Position numbers and translations under genes: made by a program
From: Thamnidium elegans
Lineage: Eukaryota; Mucoromycota; Mucoromycetes; Mucorales; Mucoraceae
Assembly: GCA_025201345.1 (NCBI GenBank)
Contig: JAIXMG010000009.1
Location: forward strand, 124,001 to 188,000
Reading direction: 5' to 3'
DNA length: 64,000 bases
Notes under the pieces: generated by a model
Database searches by the model: none
What the model was told of the DNA's origin: nothing
The model's input: only the letters and a program-made list of their open reading frames with translations
In this document: positions 25,242-37,079 of the stretch, piece by piece
Numbering within the stretch: the stretch's first letter is position 1
Layout of the letters: each line of letters starts with the position of its first letter

Positions 25242-25444
25242 CTATTTACTGAAGCAATATTAAGATGAAGAAATAAAAAAGGAGTAATAAAAAAGTCGCT
25301 CTAAAAAAAGGAAACCGTTTTTTTTATGCTTATTAGTTTTAACCCCAGTCACATGGAGGTGCGGTGCGTATCGTTTGCATCAAGCAACAAGGTCATTTAT
25401 TTTCATTTCGCTTCTTTTCTCTTATCCTTTTATAATATATATAC
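25242..25444. promoter_or_regulatory. Divergent promoter region, phosphatase/PEX14
   Basis: 203 bp between two divergent ATGs. It includes a GC-richer segment (CCCCAGTCACATGGAGGTGCGG, about 25343-25364) and a pyrimidine-rich tract leading to TATAATATATATAC before the PEX14 start. No other gene fits, so both genes must be driven from this interval or from within each other. Confidence 0.5.
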
Positions 25445-26429
25445 ATGAGAGACAACTTGTTACAACTAGCCGAATCATTTTTAAAGTCTGATAGTGTTCA
25501 GAATGCAGATAAAGAAAAGAAGGTTCAGTTTCTAAAGACCAAAGGTTTAAATGATGAAGAGATTGAAGAAGCATTTAAAAGAGTTGGTTCATTAGATAAG
25601 GTACTTTTTTATTTTTTCTTTTTTTTCTTTTTTTTCTTTTTTTTATTAAGAAATTATATAGGCTCCTCCATTACCACCTCGTCCTTCTGCAACACAATTA
25701 GTTTACTACCAAACTTCAACTTCCCGTATGACAAATACACAACTATGTACTTTTGCTATTGTAACTGCTTTGGGTACTTTGGGTATTACAGTAACAGCAG
25801 TAACAGTAATCAAGGTAACTACATATTATTTTTGTATATATTGTAGTACCCAACCACTGAAACTATACTTGTAGAAAATCATGTCTAGGATATTAAAATC
25901 AATTGCAAATTATCAAGCTAATCGATACAAAGAAACAAACCGATTGTTTGAAAAAATAGATGAATCGATTATTCAAACAAAGACAGAAGATGATGGTCCG
26001 CTACGTGACCAGCAAATCAAGCTTAAAGATTCCTTGGATCGATTAGTTCAATTGGCTCGAAAAGTAAAACAAGATAGAGAAGATCCCTATGAAGGGTTAA
26101 AATCGAATATAGATGGACTTCGAAACGCCATGTTGCAGCAGCCATTAAGTTCCAATCAGAACACATACGGAGCAAGTGCGTATATAAACATGTACCATGA
26201 TAGAGGTACTCAAGATGCAGTTGTTCAGAGTATAAAGAGCGAGATTCGAAGTGTGAAAGGTATGCTGTTAAGCCGAAGAAACTTCCCGGTAGTTATACCT
26301 TCTGTTTCTGCTGCTGCTGCAACGAAGCATTCAGTTATACCCGCACCAAAAGATAAATCACCTAGTTATCATCCTAGAAGAAAAAGATCTTTTAGATCTG
26401 AATTAAACCCTTTAACAAACCCTGTGTAA
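25445..26429 (+). CDS. PEX14: Peroxisomal import docking protein Pex14
   Basis: Exons are 25445-25600, 25662-25814 and 25875-26429, giving 287 residues. Pex14 is the membrane docking factor for the Pex5/Pex7 cargo receptors. Residues 1-48 are the conserved N-terminal three-helix domain (LAESFLKSDSV ... KVQFLKTKGLNDEEIEEAFKR), which binds WxxxF motifs of Pex5. A proline motif APPLPPRP follows (53-60), the class-II SH3 ligand for Pex13. Residues about 81-102 form a hydrophobic segment (LCTFAIVTALGTLGITVTAVTVI), and then a charged helical/coiled-coil region (RLFEKIDESIIQTK...). The C-terminal tail is basic and Ser/Pro-rich. The protein is somewhat shorter than yeast Pex14 (341). The T-rich first intron (61 nt) has acceptor TATATAG. 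Confidence 0.9.
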
Positions 26430-26648
26430 AAAAATAAAGGTTTTTATGCTTGCATCGTATAATTCCCCTTTGTGTTCCATAATTCATGCTTTCAAAAAAA
26501 ACCGGTCATGAAAAACCGTCACTTTATAACCGCCACAGAAACTGAGTGAAAAAAAAAAAAAAAAACCAGGAAAAAAAAAGAATAGGCAAAAGCAAAAGTT
26601 TTTTTTTTCTATTATCTTTTTTCTTTTTAAATCAAAACTTTATTAAAG

Positions 26649-27768
26649 ATGGATGTCACCGAGATCTTGGAAGCTCATCAAGCTCAATTGTAAGTAGAAA
26701 GGACGTAATTGAATAAAATAAACTGGATCTAACTTCCTTTTCTCTCTTTTTTTTTTTTTAGTAAGCCTATCACTGTCGAAAAGCTCGTTCCTGTTGACTT
26801 CGATATTAACATGTTAGTTACTTTCGATACCAACGCTTTGGATGAAAAGACCTTAAAGTAAGCAACAACAATAATGAAAAAAAAAGTAGATCTAAATAAC
26901 TGATAAATATTTTTTTTTTATTTGTAGGAGTAAAACCAACACCGATAAATATCTTTTGGAATTAACTAGAGACAACACTCAATTGATTGTCAATGAACTT
27001 TTCAAGTTACCAGTAAACAGTGCTGATGCTGGTGTATTAGCAGTTTTGCCTCATCGTAAGAGTATTTTACCTCGTGAGAAGGAATTACCTAAAGATAAGC
27101 CTCTTACTCGTTGGGAGAAATTCGCCAAAGTCAAGGGTATTCAAAACTCTAAGCGTGAACGTATGGTATATGATGAGGAGACTGGTGCATATAAACCTCG
27201 TTGGGGTTACCAAGGAGCTAAAGAGGAAGGTACTGTTGCTCAAGATTGGGTCATTCCTGTACCTGATCACGGCGATCCCATGGAAGATCAATATGCTAAA
27301 GTACGTGAAGAGAAGAAGGGTCGCTCAGAAACAAATGCCAAGCGTCAACGTCGTAACCAAGAAGAAGGTACAGCTGCTACACTTGCTGGTAAAAAAGATA
27401 TCAAGGAGTTCAAGAAGCATGAACTTCAAACTGCTATTGCAGCCTCTAAACAAGCTACAGCCAGTCTTGGTAAATTTGATGCTAAATTGAAGCACGAGAC
27501 AAAGATGAAGGGTATCACCCATCAATTCTCAGAGACAATTGGTGATGTTAAAGCAGAAAAGAACAGTTCATTGGATATTCTCAAGAAGATTGTTGGTAAA
27601 AATGATATTGTAAATACTGAAAAGGCAGTTCGTATGCAATCCAAGCGTGAATATGCTGCTAATTTCGATAACAAGAAGAAGTGGGCTGATAAGAAGAAGT
27701 TTGAAAACAAGAAGGGCGGTGATAGAAAGAGAGATAGAGATGACAAGAAGAAGGGTGGTAAAAGATAA
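26649..27768 (+). CDS. RRS1: Ribosome biogenesis factor Rrs1
   Basis: Exons are 26649-26689, 26762-26857 and 26928-27768, giving 325 residues. Rrs1, with Rpf2, brings the 5S RNP (5S rRNA, uL18, uL5) into the pre-60S particle in the nucleolus. The conserved block reads KYLLELTRDNTQLIVNELF, LPHRKSILPREKELPKDKPLTRWEKFAKVKGI, ERMVYDEETGAYKPRWGY and WVIPVPDHGDPMEDQYAK. The C-terminal third is strongly basic (KKWADKKKFENKKGGDRKRDRDDKKKGGKR). The three-exon structure gives the normal N-terminus (MDVTEILEAHQAQFKPITVEK). Many downstream ATGs are in other frames and can be ignored. The length is normal for fungal Rrs1 homologues, longer than the 203-residue yeast protein. Confidence 0.92.
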
Positions 27769-28003
27769 ATTCAACTCTTTTTTTTAAAAATATTAGAATT
27801 TTTTAAATGTGTATTTTCGTTTTTTTTTTGTTTTTTGCCTCTTTTTTTTTTAAGTAGTTGTGTGTGTAAATAAAAGCTAACATTTTATTCAATTTCACTT
27901 TATTATTATTTGTTTGTACTACAAACTTGGGAATATATGCATGATGATTATGAAATGATATACAAAAAAAAAAAAAAAGAAGGGGGCAAGTGGGGGAATG
28001 ACT

Positions 28004-28956
28004 TTATGAAAATATTGTTTGAGGCAGGTACCACGAAGTATCTAGTTGAGTTTGTTGCCATGACGGTATATTATAGTAATCATCGGTTGCCAAGTAATTG
28101 TTATTATTTAGTAGTAATAAATCGTCAACTGAATTACAACATATTTGGTCTAATGGGGGATAATAACCAGTGGGCTCCATCCAATAATAGTCAGATGTTA
28201 AAATGGGAGATGTTTGTGTTGGGGTAGAAGATATAGAAGGGCCGACGACATAAATATCATCTAATAATACGGGTAATAAGGTCGAGTAACCAAGTGTTGT
28301 GCGTGTCATATGTAAATCAAACATATTTAATTGATCTAGTGATATATAAGGCATATCATATAATGTATTGCATTGATCGGTCCATTGATAAAATTGATCA
28401 GTTGAAATATTTAGCGAAAATCCCAATATATTCAATACTTTGGATTCTAATGAAATTAATTCTTTAATTGGTATCATGGAAACAAATGACCATTGATTCT
28501 ATATAAAATGTTAGTATTTATTGACAACTTTTTTTTTTTTATAATTTTAGTATTTTTATTATTATTACCATATAAGGTGGGTTGTCTTCAAGAAACTTGT
28601 ACGCCAATAATAGTGATACAGTAAAGAGAGAATATTCATGTGCGATGTCTGATAAATCTATAATGTTGTACTCGTTCACACTGTTTACCAAGATATATTG
28701 AAAATATTTTAAACTAGAAAAATTCCAGTTAATATAAATATATTTAGTAAATTATAATATATCATTACCTTGTATATACTACAGGTTCTGGTACATCTAT
28801 TTGCATCAGCATGCGGTTACAGAATATCGAGAAATTCATTTGTCTATCCATATCCCAAGTAATATTTCCTCCACATAGTGTTTGTATAATAGATGAACAT
28901 AACTCTGATAATTCTATTCCTGATTTGAATAATGGTTTATATGTGGTGGCAATCAT
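28004..28956 (-). CDS. Cyclin-box protein, Pcl/Pho80-like
   Basis: Exons on the minus strand are 28956-28769, 28713-28569 and 28498-28004, giving 275 residues. Residues about 55-165 fit a cyclin N-terminal box: LKYFQYILVNSVNEYNIIDLSD, then SLLLAYKFLEDNPPYMNQWSF, then PIKELISLESKVLNILGFSLNIS. The pattern YKFLED-x-Y-x-N-xW and the EL-x-LE-x-x-L-x-x-LGF helix are typical of Pho80/Pcl-type fungal cyclins that activate Pho85/CDK5-like kinases. The C-terminal third is low complexity (NNNN, Tyr/Asp-rich) with no recognised domain. The kinase partner cannot be read from the sequence. The start was chosen as the only ATG before the first conserved helix. Convergent with RRS1 (235 bp between stops). 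Confidence 0.8.
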
Positions 28957-29011
28957 TTTTCGTTTTTTGTATGTAATGTGTATTTATATATGTGTATTTA
29001 TATATATATGC

Positions 29012-29034
29012 GTGTGTGTGTGTGTGTGTGTGTG
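29012..29034. repeat. (GT)n microsatellite upstream of the cyclin gene
   Basis: About eleven GT units, about 55 bp upstream of the cyclin start codon (28956 on the minus strand), so likely within its 5' leader or promoter. Confidence 0.85.
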
Positions 29035-29162
29035 CAAGAGAAAAAAAACTAAAAAGAAAGAGAAAGAGAGAGAAGAAAGACTTGTTTGACATTCTTTTTT
29101 ATTTTATTAGTTGTGTGCATAAGGAGGAGCAGACCGGCATCTTGGTGTAATAAAATATATAT

Positions 29163-29300
29163 TAATCTCCTAATAAGGTCCCGCCCAACCCCAGCAGGAG
29201 AGAAAAAAGATATAGTACAGTCGTAACTCCGCATGGTTTCTTTTCGATTGCCCATCTAAAAGTTACACAACACGCGACCTTATTCATAATAAGGAGATTA
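29163..29300. repeat. Inverted repeat flanking about 95 bp, possible miniature element
   Basis: TAATCTCCTAATAAGGTC at 29163-29180 is matched on the other strand at 29276-29300, with about seven extra bases in the right arm. The interior is non-coding. No clear target duplication is visible, so it may be only a hairpin-forming sequence. Confidence 0.4.
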
Positions 29301-31971
29301 CAGCTATGCCGAAAGTAATAAAAACCGGATTAAATCATATCTATCTTACTTTATAAATTTCATCCCCCACTCCCCCCTTCTAACTGTTTCCTTGGAAACA
29401 CATCTCCTCTCTTTCTTTTTTATGTTGTTGTTATGTGTGCGTATTTTTCTCCTCTCTTGGTTTATATTTTGTAATCTAATCATATTTACCTTGATGTGGC
29501 TGGTGATGCACCGTAGTCATGGTTACTATAGATACCACAAATAACTCACAAACACAACAATGAAAGTTCACATCATAAGTACATATGCAACTAGAACCTT
29601 AATATATATAAATATACATATGCATGTGGTTTTTGTTGTTGTACATTACATTTTAGCCAAAACGGCAAAAAAATAACACAAATATCTCTCTATCGTCATT
29701 TTAGAATCTATTTTCATAAGATCACCTTTTTATTAATCATTTATACAATCTCTCTTTCTGTTTATCTTTTTTTTCTTCTTTTTTTTTTCTTTAATTTTGG
29801 CTCCGTCTTTATAATATGCCTTCTCTCCGTAATATATATATATGTATCCTTCTCTCTATTTATCTCTCTCTTTGCACCCCTCGAATAAATCAAAGCAATG
29901 CTTCGTGTAGGTCATTAGGGACGGGAAAAAAGATATACAATATCAGTGCGTCAAAACAGAACGCATAAATGAATCTTTTTCTCATTCCCAAACAAATTCT
30001 ATACGCAATTACGAACATTCTCTTTTAAGCATATAATATATATTATTTGTTTTATGCCAATCTCCTGGATCATGAAAGTTTTTTCCAAATTCAAAAACGA
30101 ACTTGATGCGGAAAAAATATGTAGGACATGCAATTGACTGTGATAGATGGACCTTGGACTCGTGTCAATACACTAATATACATTCTAGCCACCAATATAA
30201 ACGTAACTCCTAAAAGTCGAAAATAAACTCGTTTAGTGAAAGTAGTGATATATTTAAACGAAAAAAAAAGAGTTTAAACTTATCATATATATCCCCTTAA
30301 CTTTTTTTTTTTTTTTTATGCTGTCATTTTTTTTTTTTTTTTTGGGATGTTATATTAAAAAAAAGTTCAAATCAGAAAAAGGTAATAGGGTCAGGGTGAC
30401 GCTATAGAAAAATAAATATGAAATACTAAATATTCTAAAATAACGAATAGATATATATATATATTACAAAATATAAAATATAAAATAAATACTGTAACTT
30501 GTAAACATGATATTCATAATCTGACCACGTTTTATATTATAAATCAGATGACCTATATCACTATCTAGAACTGAAGTCCGTACAAACACTTGACGTCCGT
30601 CCTCCTGTACACAAGAAAAAAAAAAAGCGGAGTGCACAAAATCCTCTTTTTTTTTTAAGGTAACCATGAGAACAATTTGGATTTATTATCAACGTCAAAT
30701 TGCCATCATAATAAATAAATAAATAATAAAAAAAGATCTTGAAACTATAGTACTTAAACTTAAGGGTTCTTCTTTATAAAACGATCTCCCTCTTTTTTTT
30801 TTATATATATACATATATGTAATCCTGCCACTGTTTAAACACTCCTTATATATAAATATTTTCTTTGTACCGTGTTCAATTGTAATCTTATTTTTAGGAT
30901 CTCTGAAACCACTTTATGCGATGGGCTTATGTATGATCTGCATACCACAGTCATACATAAACCGATTTTGCTGTAACAAAATATGGTCACAGCTAAATAT
31001 TTTATTTAATCTCATTTTTTTTTTGTATCATGTACTAACATGATTGCGCGCGCAAATTTTTATACTGTCATTAGAAAAACAACTATAGATGCAGTAACTT
31101 CCCGGAAAACCAAGTAGTGAAATTTTCATTTCTGCTACAAAAATGTCAGAAACGGCTACAGCAACTTGTGTGTGCCGTGATCCGAACAAAAGAGTATAGA
31201 CTAATCGCTGTACTAAAATAAGAACAACTATATCGAGACATTTTTTTTTTTTTGTTAATCCGAATATTATATCTTTTTTTTAAAAAAAAAGGACCGAACC
31301 CATAGCCTATAAAAAGAAAACAAATAATAAGAATGATAAAAGATAAGATGATGTAATAAAATATCGATTTGACCAGCGCGTTTGTAACGAAACTGTTCTT
31401 GTTATGATGTATATATATATATATATATATACAAAAAACGATGTTTCAGCCGTACATGATGCACACAGTGCACTAAATTGGCCGAGTAACCGAACCCTCA
31501 AGAGCTAGAACCCTCATTTCTTTCTTTTTAAATATTTATAGTTGATCGAATTTCTCTCTCCTCCCCTCTCACTCTCACTCTCTCCCTGTTTTAGTCATAG
31601 TACAAACATTACACAAATCAATCTACGTTAAAGATACCGAACCAGAAAAACTCCATTGCATTAGCACCATTTTTTATGTGGAATTTAATTAGACAACTCT
31701 TGTATGGCTAAACCCGTTTAAATATGTTACTCGGCAATGCTTAAAAATTTTGGGTTGAACCATTGCTCCAGTTTAAAAATGTTATTGACAAACTTATTAT
31801 TCTATATTTTTTTTAATTTGGTCGCTATTTAAGCATAAATATTCTCAGCATATATGCTCTCATCTGTCACACCAATTGTTGCTTTAGAATTTTCTTCTCT
31901 CCGAATTTCATACTCCCATTTTTTACACTCATTTGATGTAGCAACAAATAACTTGTCTTGACGTTAATAGG

Positions 31972-31974
<3 letters not shown>

Positions 31975-32005
<31 letters not shown>
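31975..32005. repeat. (TA)n microsatellite
   Basis: An uninterrupted run of about fifteen TA units in the gene-poor region. Confidence 0.85.
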
Positions 32006-32008
<3 letters not shown>

Positions 32009-35000
32009 GATGTTTAAATTAGATATAGACGCGGATAAGTTTTTTTTTTTTTTGTAGACAAGATAATTATTCCTCTGAAAATAACTGGTCATCTATCTCT
32101 TTTCTTGTATTTATGTAGCACATTTGATAGTTTAAAGCAGATTATGATTTGTACCACGAACGGTTGTGTTACAGCTCGGGAAGATTTTGGGAAATAAGAT
32201 ATATATCTGTCCTGAAAAAAAAAAGAAAAGGCTAAGCACTTTATTTAAAAAGATTTATGGTTTTTTCAAATACAATTCAAAACGTAACTTGCCTCGTTAC
32301 TTGTATGTGCATTGAGCCGGTTTTAATTATGAGGAAGGGATTTAAAGGTAGATTTATTTTTTTGTTACATGTATTATCCTTCTGTTAAGAATACCCGCTA
32401 CTACCGAGTTTTCCCCCTAACTCCTTCTCTTTGTTAGACTAACATATCGTGAGATAAATTTTGATGGTTTCATTTTTATAAGTAGTGATAATATTTATAT
32501 CTCAATCTAATTGTTTGTTGGGTCTCTAAAAAACATAAATATTTCTATAAGCCTTTAGTACCACTAGTAAAAAAAAAAACTAGCGCTAGTTCTATATTTG
32601 AAAGGTGCATTGAAGTAGCCATAAAGACCCTTTTTTTTTTTTAAAAAAAAAAAAGAGTGTACAAATAATGCAAGTAAATACAAATAAAATAGAATTGCAG
32701 TTTTATCATTAATTAACTAAAGGATATATTGCTTTTTAGTGTATGCGATAGCTCATCGTTGAGTTAGTATCTCGATTCAATAAATGATTTATTCAACTAA
32801 AGATATAATCGCAGCGTTAATTTTTTTTTCTAACCTTATCTAAAATCCTTGAGGATGTCAAACTACTGCTTTGGAAAGGAAAAGGGTTACCAGTGCTAGG
32901 GCGGAAATTACAAGAAAGATTTTTTTTCTCTTCAAGTGCACGACATCAAAATTCCCAAGGCATCGATTTTTTATTTTTTTTTACTGTGTATTCACAAAGA
33001 ACTGGGAAGACTATACTGTTATCATTCAATCTAATAGTTTGTATTAGGTCTGGCTTTAGTGTTACCATTGGTACAGTTGAGTGCATTTTTTTTTTTTTGT
33101 GTAATTTTGCAGGAAAGTTGTTAAATGTCCGCCTTTTTTTCTTCTTTTACCCCATTTCTTTTTAGATTTGATAAATTGGATATTACATTTCACAAGTAGC
33201 CTTTTTTTTTTTTGTTTGTGATCTATTAAAAGTTCTTAATTCGGGAGGTTGTTGATACAAGTGTAGAATAGGGTAATAATAAGTTCAGAATAGTAAATAT
33301 CTAGAAAATGTAAAATATTGTTTAGTGAACACAGAAGAGGGTATTGTAAACTATAATCATAGTCATAATCTATTATTTAGTTGTAAATACATATATGTAT
33401 CTATATAACAAAAATGTATTTACGTATGTACATTATATGTGCTATTATCGACCCAAAAAGAAAAAAGTAATTGTCCTTTTAGATTCGATATGCATAATGC
33501 ACTTCCCAGGGATATGGCGAAGAAGCTATGCATACGAACCCTTTAAATAGATTAAAATGTAAGACTAGGATACTTTAACATTGAGAGAACTTTTAACTAG
33601 TAATCATAATAAAATTATTGGGTTTATATATAAAATAAGCTTTTCAGTACCCCCTTCTTGCCTTTTTTTTTTTTTTACATGTATAGGTCCAGATAGCAGT
33701 AATACTCCGTTTGATTAGAATTAAGGTACCTGTTCTTTTTCTTTTCTTTATCATTAGCTTGCATATACTTTTTTTTTTATTATATATATGGAGTTAATAT
33801 TATCACTTTACAAACAAAATAAAAACAGGTTTGCAAAGGCGCTTACAGTAAGAAAATCCCAGAACAAAAAAAAAAGCCCTACTTTATTAAAGTAAATATA
33901 TTCTATTCCAACGCATGCACGTCGTAAAATACTTATTATAGTTTGATGTTTATGTAACGCAGATCGCTTATCAGCCAATTGACTGCGCATCTTTATTTTA
34001 AACACACTTTAACGATATTTCTCTCTTTATATAAATAACCAAGTCGATATTCTTGTTTATCTCTGTATAGATATATATATTTGTATAAAATAAACTTGCT
34101 AATTTAGGAACCATTAATTTATTATAAGGCGCAACGAAATAAAGAATTTTCCATTCTTCTTATGAAGACCCTCAAAGTAGGTTTTTAATAAATGCTTCTT
34201 AAGAGAGAAACTCTCTTCTTTTTATGCCGCCAACAAGAAGAAAATACGATCACGGTAATAAAGAAATATCGTGGACCACTACTAAATTGGACAAGGTGAT
34301 CTGCAGCTCATAATAGCCCTGAAAATTAGTCTTTTTTAGTCAAGTTTTTTGAGGATAAATATTAAAGTCGTATTAGCTGTAAACTATTAGAAGCTATATA
34401 TATATTACGAAATAGATGTTGATAATATGCTATTAATACATCAAACCAATATTTTCGGGTATATTGAGAAAATATATAATTTTAATACAAGTAAATATTT
34501 ATAGATAAAAGGCCAAAAATAGTTGCAAACATATATAAAAGAAAAAAGCATTAATTTAGTTGGTAAACAAGTAATATAAAATAAAAATACATGTAAAAAA
34601 AAAAGAAAAAAAGAAGGGTCATTATACAGTAAATTCTCGTGTTATCTATATAGTCTAAAAAGGAGAAGAGCGATAACGTTTGATCTCCAATAGAGAATCA
34701 CGCGATTATAAGAGAGGTACGTGAGAGTGCAGCACTCAGTATAGATTTTAAATGAGATATGATAGGAGACAGACACGACATATTATTCGGATGGGTTACA
34801 CGCGTTAGATAGATATATACGTAATAAAGTACATTCTGATTAAAACCCTCTCTATAGGAGTTACACGTCAAATAAAAAGGGAGCTTAGAAAGTACTAAAA
34901 TTATTATTTGCCGATATAATAAACCGTTTAGTTGACATGTGGACTATAAAGATATGTATTTCTTTTTCTTATTAGTTCTTCTATCCCCCTTTTATTGTTT

Positions 35001-35419
35001 TATGTATGTACATTAAATTACACAAAGTACACCTCTCTTTTTATTGTCATTAGTTTATTCTATGGTTCTGTTTATTATATATGCTTTAAAGGATCATTAT
35101 CAGTTTGGTTTAGTATTAAAAAACAACCGGGAAATGGTCCCCAACTTGCCTCTATTACTCTCACCCTGTTTGTCTTTTTTTTTTTTTTTTTTTGTACGCT
35201 ATTGTGTATACTTTTTTGACTGAATACATGTATTTATGCAAATATATATCATTATGAATTGCATTTTTTTTTTTTTTTTTTTTTTTGATTGGCTATTTTA
35301 ATTTGTCAGCGGGTGACTATCAAAAAAAGGTTTTTTTTTTTTTTTTTTTTCCTTCTTTTATTGAACTAAGCGCGCGTTATAAGTTTATTACTTTTTGCTT
35401 TATACATACTTATTTCATT

Positions 35420-36778
35420 ATGTAAGTTAGGAAAGAGATAGAACGATATACAGAGCAATAAAAACCAACAAGTTTTATTATCCTTTATTAGGGGACGACA
35501 TTGTCAATTAGTCATGGGACCAGCTGGAAGTGGCAAGGTAATTAAAAAACTCGAGTAATTTTAGATTCTTTTTTTTTTGACAGTTTCAACTAATATTCTC
35601 GTCATATAGTCCACTTATTGTGCAACAATGATGACACATTGTCAAACAGCTGGACGTAAAGTTCATTTGGTTAACTTGGATCCTGCTGCTGAACATTTCG
35701 AATATGATCCTACTATTGGTAAAGTATACTGAGATCTCTTTTTTCTTTTTTTTTTTAAAAAAAAATATTTATGTGTGACGCGAGAGTAGATATCAGAGAG
35801 TTGATTACTTTGGAAGACGTTATGGAAGAATTGGACTATGGACCCAATGGTGGTTTAATCTATTGTTTAGAGTAAGCATTGGTTTTTATATATATATATA
35901 TACTATTGATAAGCTAATATGTAAAGGATAGGTTTTTGATGAACAATGTCGATTGGCTTGAGGAAGAAATTGGTACCTTTGACGATGATTACTTGATTAT
36001 CGATTGTCCTGGTCAAATTGAATTATATACTCATTTCCCTATTATGAGACGTCTTTGTGAAACACTCGGTAGATTAAACATGACAGTGTGTGGTGTGTAC
36101 TGTCTTGAATCACAATTTATTGAAGATAAGAGCAAGTACTTTTCAGGTGTGTTGAGTGCTATGAGTGCCATGGTTAATTTAGAAATTCCTCACGTTAATG
36201 TCATGACCAAGATGGATTTAATTGAAGGAGATTATGGAAATAAAGCTATAGAAGAAGACGAACAAGACGAACAAGATGATGATACGGAGTCAGCAGCACA
36301 AAAGAAGAGACGTAAACAAAAGAGAAGAAGAAGATTAATGGAAAAGGCAATGACAGATCGTGAAATGGATAGATATTTAGAACCTGACCCATTGTTAATG
36401 ACAGAAGAAGCTGGACATGTACTCGATGGAGAACAACCAAGTTCAAGGAGCTTAAAGTTTCAAGCTTTAAATCAAGCCATTGTACAATTGGTAAAGTTTT
36501 AAACAAGCATGTTTAACTCAAAACGTGAGAAAAAAAAAAGTTGACATTATATGTGTATAAATAGATTGATGACTATAGTATGGTACGTTTTATACCGCTT
36601 AATATTACGGATGAAGATTCCGTAGAGTATGTCTTGTCTCATGTAGATAACTCTATGCAATATGGTGAAGACTTGGAACCAAAAGTAATAATAATAATAT
36701 TCTTTTAATATACATGCATAATTTACTAAAATGTTGTTAATTTAGGAACCTGAAGATGTAAAGGAATACGATGAATAA
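35420..36778 (+). CDS. GPN3: GPN-loop GTPase 3
   Basis: Exons are 35420-35421, 35492-35537, 35610-35718, 35790-35871, 35932-36490, 36565-36684 and 36746-36778, giving 316 residues. GPN GTPases help assemble and import RNA polymerase II. The product starts [20 protein letters not shown], with the G1 loop, and has the GPN signature ([14 protein letters not shown]), [11 protein letters not shown] (G3), NVMTKMDLI (G4 region) and [13 protein letters not shown] near the end. The start codon itself is split: AT at 35420-35421, intron 35422-35491, then G. This restores the family N-terminus exactly. A highly charged insertion ([19 protein letters not shown] followed by RRKQKRRRR) lies at about residues 190-225, making the protein about 30 residues longer than human GPN3 (284). 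The last exon encodes [10 protein letters not shown]. Confidence 0.92.
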
Positions 36779-36823
36779 ATAAAAAAAAAAAGGCTCCTTT
36801 TTCTTAGTAAGAAGAGGGAGGAG

Positions 36824-36858
<35 letters not shown>

Positions 36859-37079
36859 GAAAAAAATAAAGAGGAGGGAAAAATAGATATTCCCTTTAAA
36901 TTTGACTATTTGTTATTTTCTTTTTTTTTCTTCTTTTTTTTTTTCTTGTATACTTCTTTTTTTTCTACTATATAAACTATCCTATATATTATATACACAC
37001 TTATATATATATTTTCTTCTTTTATACCTTTTTTTTTTTTTTTTTTTTTTTTTTACAGTTTATAATTATATATAAAGAT
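36779..37079. other. Intergenic spacer with long A and T runs
   Basis: A 30-nt poly-A at 36824-36853, purine-rich flanks (GAGGAG), then a T-rich stretch with a run at about 37029-37054 just before the next ATG. No gene seen. Confidence 0.4.

Larger units (their letters stand above)
28957..35419. other. Gene-poor AT-rich region, 6.4 kb
   Basis: I find no convincing coding sequence, tRNA or rRNA on either strand. The longest open frames are under 100 codons and are driven by T/A runs. Visible features are a (TG)n at 29012-29034, a long (TA)n at 31975-32005, numerous T12-T18 runs, T-tract/A-tract palindromes (31271-31289, 32630-32652), and an inverted repeat at 29163-29300. No decayed transposase motif was recognised. 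It may hold regulatory DNA or non-coding transcripts. Confidence 0.45.

Noticed and set aside
34620..34870. Pogo/Tigger-like ends (TACAGTAAATTCTCGTGTTATC) in the gene-poor region
   Set aside because: No matching inverted end or transposase remnant was found nearby; the resemblance is short.
28957..35419. Possible centromere or CRISPR-like repeats in the 6.4-kb gap
   Set aside because: There are no regularly spaced repeats, no retroelement pattern and no sign of a prokaryotic array; homopolymers and microsatellites explain the repetitiveness.
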